From NCBI GenBank assembly GCA_052115395.1, contig JBFRGO010000001.1: DNA of 64,000 nucleotides; one strand, 5' to 3'. The notes below the pieces were generated by a model. The model did no database searches, was not told the DNA's origin, and saw nothing but the letters and a program-made list of their open reading frames with translations. Shown here in pieces: positions 1-7,993 of the stretch (position 1 is the first letter of the stretch; each line of letters begins with the position of its first letter). Origin of the DNA: Noviluteimonas sp052115395 (GTDB lineage: Bacteria > Pseudomonadota > Gammaproteobacteria > Xanthomonadales > Xanthomonadaceae). The position numbers were made by a program, and so were the translations under genes.

Positions 1-38
1 GACCCGCAAGGTGCTGGAGCGGCGCGCCAATGCTGGAG
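1..38. repeat. Truncated copy of repeat family A
   Basis: Bases 1-13 match the start of the core of the repeats at 2235-2332 and 2501-2598, and bases 20-38 match the far end (CGGCGCGCCAATGCTGGAG, also at 2321-2339). The AT-rich middle is missing, so this looks like an internally deleted copy. It lies just beyond the stop codon of the AraC-type gene. The window edge may cut off more of it. Confidence 0.55.
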
Positions 39-44
39 GACCAA

Positions 45-848
45 TCAACCGCGCGCAGACCCCTCAGCAACCAACATCGAAGGCGCCAACCCGAACACCC
101 GCCGACAAGTCCGAGTCAAATGCGCCGCATCCGAAAACCCCGCCTCATGCGCCGCCTCGGTCAAAGAGCGCCCCGAAAACGCAGCCTGCACCGCACGATC
201 CACCCGCGCCCACAACAACCAAGCCCGCAACGACGTCCCCGTCTGCTCCACGAACAAATGCCGAAACCGCCCCGGCGACAAATGCACCGCAGCTGCCACG
301 TCTTCCAACCGAACCTGCGACCCCAAACGCCCACGCAACCAAGCCAATGCCGCCGTGATCCGCGGATCATCGGCGGCCGCCAACACCGGATCCCCCGCGA
401 CTCGACAAATCGCCCCCTTCGCATACTGCGACAACAACACATCGTCCGCGCCACCCACGTACTGCGCCTGCAAATGCTTCACCGCCGCGTTGGCTTCGTC
501 GTCGGACAACAACGCAACATCGAACCCCGCGAACCGCTCCCGCAACGCAGCCCCACTGCGCGAATTCGGCTCGACGAACAAGGTCGCGATCGACGCCCCG
601 CGCCCATCGAAACTGTGCGGCCGATCCGGCATCACGACCATCCCGCGCGCCGTCCGCGCCGCAGGCCAAGCGCCAGCGCGAATCTGGAAATCGCCATCCA
701 TCGCCAGCGAAATCTGGATCGCGTGATGCGCGTGCGTCTGCACCGCGCCCAGATGCACGCCGATCCACAGCGACCCCCCGGGCCAGCCGATGATCCGGCC
801 GATGCCCGCGACCGGCCGTTTGCTTGAAACCTGCGCGTCGGAACCCAT
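45..848 (-). CDS. AraC-family transcriptional regulator
   Basis: A 267-residue regulator. The N-terminal half (about 1-150) has the look of a cupin-type sensing domain, with histidines near residue 40 (HAHHAIQ). The C-terminal 100 residues carry the two helix-turn-helix units of AraC/XylS proteins: first around LEDVAAAVHLSPGRFRHLF, second around LTEAAHEAGFSDAAHLTRT, followed by the typical RVFGLAPS end. It is transcribed away from a small cysteine-rich peptide gene, with 97 bp between them, so it could control that gene, itself, or both. The effector is unknown. The ATG at 848 gives the full sensor domain. Confidence 0.85.
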   Translation of the reverse strand: MGSDAQVSSKRPVAGIGRIIGWPGGSLWIGVHLGAVQTHAHHAIQISLAMDGDFQIRAGAWPAARTARGMVVMPDRPHSFDGRGASIATLFVEPNSRSGAALRERFAGFDVALLSDDEANAAVKHLQAQYVGGADDVLLSQYAKGAICRVAGDPVLAAADDPRITAALAWLRGRLGSQVRLEDVAAAVHLSPGRFRHLFVEQTGTSLRAWLLWARVDRAVQAAFSGRSLTEAAHEAGFSDAAHLTRTCRRVFGLAPSMLVAEGSARG

Positions 849-945
849 CGTTGCGAACAGCCCCTTCGTTCAAGAGCCTGGCGGGAGAGGGCCCCAAGAT
901 TACCCGCAGGCCAATCACGGCCTGACCCGACCCCCGGAGACGACC

Positions 946-1095
946 ATGAACACCGAAACCAAAGCCGCCTGCACCTGTACCGCTTGCATCGGCGCCGCCT
1001 GCACCTGCGGCTGCCAGACCCCCGCCGCCGCCAAGGGCGCCTGCCAGTGCGGTTGCCAGGACGCGAAACCCTGCCAGTGCGGCCCGAGCAGCTGA
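946..1095 (+). CDS. Metallothionein-like cysteine-rich peptide
   Basis: A 49-residue peptide with 11 cysteines (9, 11, 14, 19, 21, 23, 33, 35, 37, 43, 45), mostly as CxC pairs and CxCxC triplets, plus lysines and few hydrophobic residues. This is the composition of a metal-thiolate cluster protein such as a bacterial metallothionein; the family is inferred from composition, not from a full alignment. It has no signal peptide, so it should act in the cytoplasm, buffering Zn, Cu or Cd. A GGAG ribosome site (936-939) precedes the ATG. It is divergent from the AraC-type regulator, and its stop is only 4 bp from the end of the convergent DUF5694 gene. Confidence 0.7.
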   Translation: MNTETKAACTCTACIGAACTCGCQTPAAAKGACQCGCQDAKPCQCGPSS

Positions 1096-1099
1096 TCCA

Positions 1100-1897
1100 T
1101 TACTTCGGCAGGTAGTCGTTCGCCTCCACCAGCTCGACACCCGGCGCATCGATGACGCACTGACGCAACAGATAGGCGTGCCCTTCACCGAAGAACACGA
1201 CCGCGCGACCACCGGCCGGCACGGATTGCAGGAGCCTCGCGCAGATCGCGAGATTGCGCGCATACCAGGCGCCCACCAGGCGGGCGCCTGGCTGCGTGTC
1301 GCCATCGCCGTAACGCAGCAGGTCCATGTAGAACCCGTGGTTCTTGAACGCACGCGCCGGCTGGTTCATGTAACGAAGCACCGACCCGATGCTGCCACCG
1401 GCGACCCGTTGGCTCAGCACCTGCACTTCCTTCCCCGCATCCGCCAGCGCAGCCTCCAACCGCGGCGCCATGCCATGGCTGCTTGCGTACTCTTTGACGG
1501 CATCGAAAGGAAACTCGCCCTGCGCGTCGATGCCCTGGACATGCTCGAGATCGCGCAACGCCGCCAACCGGAACCCCAACTGCACGACTTCATTCCGCGA
1601 AGGCGCGAGCTTCCCGGCGCGATAACTGGCGTACTGCTCATTCGTCGTCGCCGCCGGCCACTCCACCATGACTTGCGTCGGCGCGAACCGCGCGAGCGAC
1701 TTGGCGACGTCGGCGATTTCCGCCTGGCGCTTCTTGGCAAGAACGTCGTCGACCTGGACATTGAAGATGTCCTTCCCCGGGTTATCCAGGTGGAAGGTGC
1801 CGACGATCATGACCTGCGTCGGCGCGGGTGATTCCTGGGCCATGGCATCGCCGGCGGCGAGCAGCGCGAAAACAAGTGCAAGCAGCCTTGCGAACAT
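1100..1897 (-). CDS. Exported DUF5694-type protein
   Basis: A 265-residue protein with a signal peptide (MFARLLALVFALLAAGDAMA, cut before Q21). The mature N-terminus (VMIVGTFHLDNPGKD, then DDVLAKKRQAEI) matches what I recall of DUF5694 proteins, which are distantly like the TraB/ChaN fold with conserved GTFH and GxGH elements; here GEGHAYLLRQ lies near the C-terminus. The biochemical role is unknown; it is expected in the periplasm. The ATG at 1897 was chosen because it sits directly before the signal peptide and follows a GGAG site. It ends tail to tail with the metallothionein-like gene. Confidence 0.75.
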   Translation of the reverse strand: MFARLLALVFALLAAGDAMAQESPAPTQVMIVGTFHLDNPGKDIFNVQVDDVLAKKRQAEIADVAKSLARFAPTQVMVEWPAATTNEQYASYRAGKLAPSRNEVVQLGFRLAALRDLEHVQGIDAQGEFPFDAVKEYASSHGMAPRLEAALADAGKEVQVLSQRVAGGSIGSVLRYMNQPARAFKNHGFYMDLLRYGDGDTQPGARLVGAWYARNLAICARLLQSVPAGGRAVVFFGEGHAYLLRQCVIDAPGVELVEANDYLPK

Positions 1898-1968
1898 GCG
1901 AGATCTCCATCGCCGATGCGCACGGAATCTTACGCTCCCACGGGCCGCCCGCGTAGCTTCGGCAGGAC

Positions 1969-2095
1969 GGCGCGCCACGTGACGTGGTGTGGTTCCCCTG
2001 CCGCTCCTGGAACGCCATCCATGGCCACCAAGTCGCGGGCGCAAGGCCATCCATGGCCTTGCTCTGGTGAACCACACCACGCCACGCGTCACGCC
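1969..2095. repeat. Family B inverted-repeat element, long form
   Basis: Arms 1969-1995 and 2069-2095 are 27-bp imperfect inverted repeats (23 of 27 positions), both containing the GTGGTGTGGTTC block. The interior contains a smaller palindrome, AAGGCCATCCATGGCCTT (2043-2060). Bases 1976-2013 match 58082-58119 in the second family B element with one mismatch in 38. The layout is that of a REP/MITE-like non-coding element able to fold into a long hairpin. Confidence 0.7.
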
Positions 2096-2172
2096 TCACC
2101 TGAGATTGGCGGGCTGCCTCTTCGGTTTGGAAAATCCAAAACACCCGGCGCGCGCTGTGCTGTCACGAAAAA

Positions 2173-2332
2173 GATCGGCTCCCTGCAAAGCGACGCTTTG
2201 CAGCCCCCAATGACGGCTCGGGCGAAAGCCCCTTGATCGAAGCGACCCGCAAGGTGATGCCCCAGCGTGGGGAGTTTCAAATTTTTTTCCCAAAAAAATT
2301 TGGAACTTCACACGTTCGGGCGGCGCGCCAAT
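2173..2332. repeat. Family A repeat, copy 1
   Basis: A 160-bp unit with three nested hairpins: CTGCAAAGC-GAC-GCTTTGCAG (2183-2203), CCCC-AGCGT-GGGG (2260-2272), and an AT-rich palindrome with 11-bp arms and a CCC loop (2278-2302). Bases 2235-2332 are identical over 98 bp to 2501-2598; the part before that is similar but diverged. A further stretch to 2339 is shared with the fragment at the window start. No coding capacity is evident. Confidence 0.8.
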
Positions 2333-2367
2333 GCTGGAGTAGCGCGCTTCCCCAGCGCACCCCACCC

Positions 2368-2401
2368 AAAAAGAAACCCGCCATTCGGCGGGCTTCTTTT
2401 T
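2368..2401. terminator. Bidirectional Rho-independent terminator
   Basis: Stem AGAAACCCGCC (2372-2382) pairs with GGCGGGCTTCT (2387-2397), one mismatch, loop ATTC. A run of five A flanks it on the left and a T run on the right, so it can act on both strands. It is the first good terminator beyond ccmI and probably ends the ccm operon, with copy 2 of the family A repeat lying between them in the transcript. Confidence 0.75.
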
Positions 2402-2440
2402 GACCTCCCCGAAGGGGAGGTGGAGCGAGCTCTCGAAAAC

Positions 2441-2598
2441 GATCGGCTCCCTGCAAAGCTCGCTTTGCAGCCCCCATTTCCGGCTCGGGCGGATGCCCCT
2501 GATCGAAGCGACCCGCAAGGTGATGCCCCAGCGTGGGGAGTTTCAAATTTTTTTCCCAAAAAAATTTGGAACTTCACACGTTCGGGCGGCGCGCCAAT
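2441..2598. repeat. Family A repeat, copy 2
   Basis: A 158-bp unit in the same orientation as copy 1. It is identical to it over the last 98 bp (2501-2598) and has the same first hairpin with a shorter loop (CTGCAAAGC-TC-GCTTTGCAG). The AT palindrome is at 2544-2568. It lies immediately beyond the ccmI stop codon and so would be transcribed with the ccm operon. Confidence 0.8.
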
Positions 2599-2617
2599 CG
2601 GTTTCGAGCGAGCGCTA

Positions 2618-3637
2618 CTACCGAACCGACCCAATCGTCAGATCGACAGGCCCACCCGCAGGCAGCGTCACACGCGCGGGAACAGACTCAAGATCCCCAG
2701 CCTGCGGAATCGCATCCCCACTGGCCGAAACCCGAGCCAACACCTCGATATCCCGCATGGCCGAAAGCTTCTGCGTCGGCATAGGACTATCCCCATCATC
2801 GAGCGTGATCTCGAGCGGCAACTCCTGCAGCCAATGACGCTCCACAGCCACCGGCATCGGCGGCCCACCAACAGCACGCGCAATGACGAACACCGTCGCA
2901 TCCCCACGCAACCGCACACGCGCAGCCAACGCCGGATCCAACGCAACCCGAACCCGCAAACCACCACCCTGCGACGCCACCGGCGCGGCCGGCGGCAACG
3001 GCTTCATCCCCGCCGCCTTGCGCGCCTCGTCGATCTGCACCCGCAACGACGGCGCCGTACCCGCATCGACCATCGACAGCAACGGCTCCCACGTCTTCGC
3101 CGCCTCCGCATTCTCGCCCGCCTGCCGCTGCGCAATTCCGAGGAACCACCGCGCACGCTGATGCTGCGGCTGCACCTCCATCGCCTGCTTCAGCAGCGTG
3201 ACCGCCACCGTGTCGAAACGATGCTCCGGGTCGGCGAGCGCACGCGACTGCGCTGCTTCAGTCAGCACATCGGCATCGCGCGGCGCGAGCTTCGCGGCGT
3301 GCGCCATGGCATCGCGCGATTCGGTGAAGCGCTGGCTGTTGCCGAGCGCCTGCCCGAGCAAGCGCCAACCTTCGGCCTCGTCCGGATGCTTGGCCAACTC
3401 CGCCTGCAATTCCTTGATCGCATCGTCCATCGTCTGCGGCATCGCCACGGCGGGCTGTGCTTCCAGCGCGGCCGGCGTGCCGACGATGCGATACAGCGCC
3501 GTGCTGCCCAGGCCGATGAACAGCGCGATGCCGATGACCAGGGCGCGCGAATCTCGCCACAGGGGCCGCAGCAACAAAGCGGCGACGAACATGACGAGCA
3601 AGCCGCCCGCGATGGCGAACGTCAACGTGGGCGACAT
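2618..3637 (-). CDS. ccmI: Cytochrome c maturation protein CcmI (TPR)
   Basis: A 339-residue inner-membrane protein, last gene of the ccm operon. Two transmembrane helices lie near the N-terminus (about 5-25 and 32-52), followed by a TPR-rich periplasmic region (DEAEGWRLLGQALGNSQRF, RARWFLGIAQRQAGENAEAA) and a beta-rich C-terminal domain. CcmI holds apocytochrome c and presents it to the CcmF/H heme ligation complex. Its ATG shares one base with the ccmH stop (TGATG), so translation is coupled. Longer upstream reading is shadow of ccmH. Confidence 0.9.
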   Translation of the reverse strand: MSPTLTFAIAGGLLVMFVAALLLRPLWRDSRALVIGIALFIGLGSTALYRIVGTPAALEAQPAVAMPQTMDDAIKELQAELAKHPDEAEGWRLLGQALGNSQRFTESRDAMAHAAKLAPRDADVLTEAAQSRALADPEHRFDTVAVTLLKQAMEVQPQHQRARWFLGIAQRQAGENAEAAKTWEPLLSMVDAGTAPSLRVQIDEARKAAGMKPLPPAAPVASQGGGLRVRVALDPALAARVRLRGDATVFVIARAVGGPPMPVAVERHWLQELPLEITLDDGDSPMPTQKLSAMRDIEVLARVSASGDAIPQAGDLESVPARVTLPAGGPVDLTIGSVR

Positions 3638-4083
3638 CACCACTCCTGGTTGGGGTCGTCGGCGACGGGCGTGGTCGCCGCGCGCTTGCGCACGATGCGT
3701 GCGATCACGAGGCCGCCCGCGAACAACAGCAGCGCCGGGCCGAGCCACAGCAGCCACGTCGTGCGTTCCATGCGCGGGCGATACAAGACGAATTCGCCGT
3801 AACGCGCGACAAGGAAGTCCTTGATCTGCGCGTCGGAGCGGCCTTCGCGCATCAGGTCGAGTACTTCCTTGCGCAGGTCGAAGGCGATCTGCGCGTTGGA
3901 GTCGGCCAGCGACTGGTTCTGGCACATCACGCAGCGCAGTTCGGAAACCAGCGCGTGGAAGCGCTTTTCTTCGGCGGCGTCCTGGAAGTGCAGGGGCGCG
4001 ACGTCGGTGCCGACTTGCGCGGACGCATGCGGCGTTGCGAACAAGGCCGAGAGTGCGAGCAGCAGCGCGAGGACGAATTTCAT
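3637..4083 (-). CDS. ccmH: Cytochrome c maturation protein CcmH
   Basis: A 148-residue periplasmic thiol-redox protein with a signal peptide ending at HASA|Q and a C-terminal membrane anchor (about 109-130). The hallmark LRCVMCQNQ motif (C51, C54) is present. CcmH, with CcmG, keeps the CxxCH cysteines of apocytochrome c reduced before heme attachment. This is the short, single-domain CcmH type; the TPR part is the separate ccmI. Overlaps ccmG by 4 bp (ATGA). Confidence 0.95.
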   Translation of the reverse strand: MKFVLALLLALSALFATPHASAQVGTDVAPLHFQDAAEEKRFHALVSELRCVMCQNQSLADSNAQIAFDLRKEVLDLMREGRSDAQIKDFLVARYGEFVLYRPRMERTTWLLWLGPALLLFAGGLVIARIVRKRAATTPVADDPNQEW

Positions 4084-4643
4084 CGGCGGACCTTGCCCTG
4101 CGGGTCGATGCTGTCGAGCGCGGGGATCAGTTCGCCCTGGATCAGCGCATCGGTGAGCGGGCCGACGTGCTTCCAGCGAATGGTGCCGTCCGCGTCGACG
4201 AGGAAAGTTTCCGGCGCGCCGTAGATGCCCCAGTCGATCGCCGACTTGCCTTCGACGTCGGTGATCACCAGCCAATACGGATTGCCGAATTGGTCGAGCC
4301 AGCGCAACGCGTCGTCGCGATCGTCCTTCCAGTTGAAGCCGACGATGCGCACGCGCTTGGTTTCGGCGAAGCGCGTCAGCACCGGGTGTTCGTCGCGACA
4401 CGAGGGGCACCAGCTGCCCCACACGTTGAGCAGGAAGGGCGCGCCCTTGAGATCGGCGAGCGTGACCGTGCGGTCGGGTTCGTGCAGCACGGGCAGCGTG
4501 AACTGCGGCGCGGGCTTGTCGATCAGCGGCGAGGGCAGGGCTTCGCGATCGGGATTGCGGCTCAACCAGACGCCGGCGGCCAACAGCAGGGCGAGTGCGG
4601 CGAAGACGGCCAGCGGAAGGAAGCGCGATGCACGGCCGGTCAT
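4080..4643 (-). CDS. ccmG: Thiol:disulfide interchange protein CcmG/DsbE
   Basis: A 187-residue thioredoxin-fold protein anchored by an N-terminal helix (about 9-27). The active site is WCPSC (C79, C82) inside NVWGSWCPSCRDEHPVL, followed by the GAPETFLVD segment with the cis-proline region typical of DsbE. It passes electrons from CcdA/DsbD to CcmH. The start at 4643 overlaps the ccmF stop as ATGA. Confidence 0.95.
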   Translation of the reverse strand: MTGRASRFLPLAVFAALALLLAAGVWLSRNPDREALPSPLIDKPAPQFTLPVLHEPDRTVTLADLKGAPFLLNVWGSWCPSCRDEHPVLTRFAETKRVRIVGFNWKDDRDDALRWLDQFGNPYWLVITDVEGKSAIDWGIYGAPETFLVDADGTIRWKHVGPLTDALIQGELIPALDSIDPQGKVRR

Positions 4644-6559
4644 GCGGGGGCCTCCGCGCGACGGAAGCGTTTGTCGGTCGCGGCGATGAAGCCACCGATC
4701 GCCATCAGCAATGCGCCGAACCAGATCCACCGCACGAAGGGCTTGGCGTGCACGCGCACGGCCCAGGCGTCGCCGCCGAGCGGTTCGCCGAGGGCGACGT
4801 ACAGATCGCCGCGCACGCCGGGGGCGATCGCCGCTTCGGTCATGACCTGGCCGCCGCTGGCGTATTTGCGCTTTTCCGGATGCAGCGTCGTCAGTTCACG
4901 ATCGCCGTCGTACACGCGCACGGTGCCGCGGTCGGCGACGTAGTTGGGGCCTTCGCGATGCTCGACGCCTTCGAAGAGGAACTGGCGACCTTCGATGTTC
5001 ACCGACTGGCCGGGCGCCAGTGCCAGCTCGCGTTGTTGCGCGAGTCCTTCGACGAGCAGGGCGCCGACGAGGAACACCGCGATGCCCGCGTGCGCGAAGG
5101 TCATGCCGAGCATTTCGGCCGTCATGCGGCGGCCCGAGGCGTTGAAGCGCGTCCACAGGAAACGCAGCGTGCCCGTCGCAACCCACGTCGCGCCGGCCAG
5201 GCCCGCGGCGACTTTCCACGGCCCTTGTTTGGCGAGGAAGAACGACGCGACGCCGACGCCGAGCGCGAGCCCGGCCCAGGGCACGAGCATGGCGATCGGG
5301 CGCGAGGCCTGTTCGCGCTGCCACTTCGTCAGCGGGCCGAAAGGCAGCAACAGGACCAGCGGTGCCATCAGCAGCGTGAACAGCAACGCGAAGTAGGGCG
5401 GGCCGACGGAAATCTTGCCCAGGTCGAGCGCATCGGCGAGCAGCGGATACAGCGTGCCGATCAGCACCATCGCGCACGCAGTCGACAGAAGCAGATTGTT
5501 GGCGAGCAGCAGCGTTTCGCGCGAGGACGCGGCGAAGGGCGCGCCGTCGTTTTCGCTCGGCGCCTTCATCGCGTACAGCAGCAGCGAGCCGCCGACGACC
5601 GTTCCGAGGAACAGCAGGATGAACAGTCCGCGCGTGGGATCGGCCGCGAAGGCATGCACGCTGGTCAACACGCCCGATCGCACGAGGAAGGTGCCGAGCA
5701 GCGAAAGCGAGAAGGTCGCGATGGCGAGCAGCAAGGTCCAGCCGCGGAAGCTGCCGCGCTTTTCGGTCACGGCTTGCGAATGCAGCAACGCCGCGCCGGC
5801 GAGCCACGGCATGAAGCTCGCGTTCTCCACCGGGTCCCAGAACCACCAGCCGCCCCAGCCCAGTTCGTAATACGCCCACCACGAACCCAGCGCGATGCCG
5901 CAGGTGAGGAAGCCCCAGGCCACGTTCGTCCACGGGCGCGTCCAGCGCAGCCAGCGTGCGTCGACTTCACCGCCCAGCAGCGCGGCGATGGCGAAGGCGA
6001 AGGGAACGGAGAAACCGACGTAGCCCAGGTACAACATCGGCGGATGGATGATCATCCCCGGGTCTTGCAGCAGGGGATTGAGATCGCGGCCTTCGACGGC
6101 GGCGGGCAGCAGGCGTTCGAAGGGATTGCTGGTGAAGATCAGGAAGGCGAGGAAGCCGACGGCGACCAGGCCCATCACGCCGAGTACGCGCGCGATCACT
6201 TCGCTCGGCAAGCGTTGCGAGAAGCGCGCGACCGCGGCCGTCCACAACGCGAGGATCAGCGCCCACAGCAGCAGCGAGCCTTCGTGCGCGCCCCACACCG
6301 CGGTGTAGCGATACACCATCGGCAGCAGCGTGTTGCTGTTCTGCGCGACGTAGCGCAGCGAGAAATCCTGCGCCACGAAGGCGTGCGACAGCAGCCCGAA
6401 GGCGAACAGCACGAGGGCGAACTGCAGGTACGCCGCAGGCCGCGCGACGGCCATCCACGAGGCGCGGCCGTTGTGCGCGCCGGCCAGCGGCAACACCGCC
6501 TGAAGCGCGGCGACGAGCAGGGCGAGGACGAGCGCGAGTTGTCCGAGTTCGGGCAGCAC
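4640..6559 (-). CDS. ccmF: Heme lyase subunit CcmF
   Basis: A 639-residue polytopic membrane protein, full length for the family, with about 15 hydrophobic segments. The heme-handling tryptophan-rich motif GGWWFWDPVENASFMPWL is present, as are the conserved periplasmic histidines. CcmF with CcmH/I forms the ligase that attaches heme to apocytochrome c. It starts with GTG, the G being shared with the ccmE TAG stop (TAGTG), which supports translational coupling. Confidence 0.95.
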   Translation of the reverse strand: MLPELGQLALVLALLVAALQAVLPLAGAHNGRASWMAVARPAAYLQFALVLFAFGLLSHAFVAQDFSLRYVAQNSNTLLPMVYRYTAVWGAHEGSLLLWALILALWTAAVARFSQRLPSEVIARVLGVMGLVAVGFLAFLIFTSNPFERLLPAAVEGRDLNPLLQDPGMIIHPPMLYLGYVGFSVPFAFAIAALLGGEVDARWLRWTRPWTNVAWGFLTCGIALGSWWAYYELGWGGWWFWDPVENASFMPWLAGAALLHSQAVTEKRGSFRGWTLLLAIATFSLSLLGTFLVRSGVLTSVHAFAADPTRGLFILLFLGTVVGGSLLLYAMKAPSENDGAPFAASSRETLLLANNLLLSTACAMVLIGTLYPLLADALDLGKISVGPPYFALLFTLLMAPLVLLLPFGPLTKWQREQASRPIAMLVPWAGLALGVGVASFFLAKQGPWKVAAGLAGATWVATGTLRFLWTRFNASGRRMTAEMLGMTFAHAGIAVFLVGALLVEGLAQQRELALAPGQSVNIEGRQFLFEGVEHREGPNYVADRGTVRVYDGDRELTTLHPEKRKYASGGQVMTEAAIAPGVRGDLYVALGEPLGGDAWAVRVHAKPFVRWIWFGALLMAIGGFIAATDKRFRRAEAPA

Positions 6560-7056
6560 TAGTTGCTGCCTTCCGTCGGCATGGCGGTGTCGGACGGGTC
6601 GGTGTCGACGTCGTGTTTCCTGTGCGCCTTGCCCATCTTGTCGGCGACTTCCTTCGGCATGTAGGCCTCGTCGTGCTTGGCCAGCACTTCTTCGGCGACG
6701 AAGGTGCCGTTGCGCATGCGCCCCGTGGCGACCACCGCCTGCTTCTCGCGGAACAGGTCGGGCAGGATGCCCGTGTAGACCACGGGCATCATCGCGTCGC
6801 CGTCGTCGACGGAGAAATGCGCTTCCATCGAACCGGGTGCGCGCTTGAACGAGTTCGCGGCGACCATGCCGCCGAGGCGGATGCGTGCCTGGCCCGAGGA
6901 CACCGCATCGCCTGCGCGGCCATCGAGGATTTCCGCCGGCGTGTAGAGGTAGGTGACGTTGCGGCCCAGGGCGGTCACGACCAGCGTGACGGCGATCGCC
7001 GCGGCGACCAGCAGCGCGATCACGTACCAGAGGCGGCGCTGGCGGGTGGGGTTCAT
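6559..7056 (-). CDS. ccmE: Heme chaperone CcmE
   Basis: A 165-residue heme chaperone with one N-terminal membrane helix (about 9-31) and an OB-fold periplasmic domain. The covalent heme site is H128 in LAKHDEAYMP, with Y132 as the usual axial ligand. It has a hydrophilic His/Asp-rich tail after residue 140. CcmE takes heme from CcmC and hands it to CcmF. Overlaps ccmD by 4 bp. Confidence 0.95.
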   Translation of the reverse strand: MNPTRQRRLWYVIALLVAAAIAVTLVVTALGRNVTYLYTPAEILDGRAGDAVSSGQARIRLGGMVAANSFKRAPGSMEAHFSVDDGDAMMPVVYTGILPDLFREKQAVVATGRMRNGTFVAEEVLAKHDEAYMPKEVADKMGKAHRKHDVDTDPSDTAMPTEGSN

Positions 7057-7229
7057 TCGGTTTCGGTCCTGCTCAAAGTGTCGATGTCGGGGCGCGGCGC
7101 CTTGCGCGATGCACGCAGGCGGGCGGCGCGCAACTGACGCGCGATGTCGATGCGCGGGGCGATGAAATCCCACAGCAGCACGACGAAGAACACGGCGTAG
7201 GCGCCGATGACGTAGTTCAGGTAACTCAT
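7053..7229 (-). CDS. ccmD: Heme exporter protein CcmD
   Basis: A 58-residue single-pass membrane protein (helix about 4-23) followed by an Arg-rich cytoplasmic tail, the normal make-up of CcmD. CcmD stabilises the CcmABC complex and helps release holo-CcmE. Identification rests on size, topology and its place between ccmC and ccmE. It overlaps both neighbours by 4 bp. Confidence 0.9.
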   Translation of the reverse strand: MSYLNYVIGAYAVFFVVLLWDFIAPRIDIARQLRAARLRASRKAPRPDIDTLSRTETE

Positions 7230-7987
7230 CGCGCACGCTCCGCGGTGCCGGCGGCCATGCGCACGACCCAATCCTTGCCCGCTTCGCGGCGCAGGTTGTC
7301 GGCGCGCGCACGCGCCAGCAGCGAGCCGACGAACCACAACTTGGTGGCGATGATCATCGCGAACAGCGGCGGCAGCATGCTCGCATCCATCTTCGAACCG
7401 CCGAGGAGGCTGATCGTCTGGCCCTGGTGCAGCGAATTCCACCAGTACACCGAGTAGCGGATCACCGGCAGCAGGGCGACGCCGACGATCGCGAGCAAGC
7501 CCGCGGCGCGTGCGGCTTGCCGACGATCGTCGATCGCGTGATAGAGACCCATGATGCCCAGATACAGGAACAGCAGCACGAGTTCACTGGTCAGGCGTGG
7601 ATCCCAATCCCACCACGTGCCCCACATCGGCTTGCCCCAGATCGAACCGGTGGCCAGCGTGATCAAGGTGAATGCAGCGCCTGTCGGCGCGCAGGCCATC
7701 GCGAGGATTTCGCACAGCTTGATGCGCCAGATCTGCGCGATCGCGGCGTAGAAGGCCATCAGCCCGAACACGAACAGGCTCATCCACGCACAAGGCACGT
7801 GGATGTAGAGGATGCGGAAGCTGTCGCCCTGTTGGTAATCGGCCGGCACCTGGAACAGCGCGCCCCACAGGCCGTACGCCATCACGAGCACGGCGAGCAC
7901 GTAGGACACCGGCGACCAGCGCGCGGCGAAGCGATCGAAGTAGGGCGGCGAGCCGAGTTGGTGGAACCAGCGGACGAGCGGATGCAT
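7226..7987 (-). CDS. ccmC: Heme exporter protein CcmC
   Basis: A 253-residue protein with six transmembrane segments and the family WWD signature (WGTWWDWDPRLTSELVL). Conserved histidines flank it (YIHVPCAWMS and WNSLHQGQ). CcmC loads heme onto CcmE in the periplasm. The ATG at 7987 follows ccmB after a 6-bp gap, one of the few non-overlapping joints in the operon. Confidence 0.95.
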   Translation of the reverse strand: MHPLVRWFHQLGSPPYFDRFAARWSPVSYVLAVLVMAYGLWGALFQVPADYQQGDSFRILYIHVPCAWMSLFVFGLMAFYAAIAQIWRIKLCEILAMACAPTGAAFTLITLATGSIWGKPMWGTWWDWDPRLTSELVLLFLYLGIMGLYHAIDDRRQAARAAGLLAIVGVALLPVIRYSVYWWNSLHQGQTISLLGGSKMDASMLPPLFAMIIATKLWFVGSLLARARADNLRREAGKDWVVRMAAGTAERAR

Positions 7988-7993
7988 GGGGGG

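Larger units (their letters stand above)
1898..2617. other. Gene-free 720-bp stretch with two repeat families and a terminator
   Basis: I find no credible gene between the DUF5694 start and the end of ccmI. The stretch holds one family B inverted-repeat element (1969-2095), two family A elements (2173-2332, 2441-2598) and a bidirectional terminator hairpin (2368-2401). Several reading frames run through the repeats, but their products are the repeat itself translated, without protein-like composition. Confidence 0.7.

Noticed and set aside
2240..2640. Possible small proteins in the repeat region (frames reading KFFSQKNLELH and similar)
   Set aside because: The frames are just translations of the family A repeat, present in several phases and strands, without ribosome sites.
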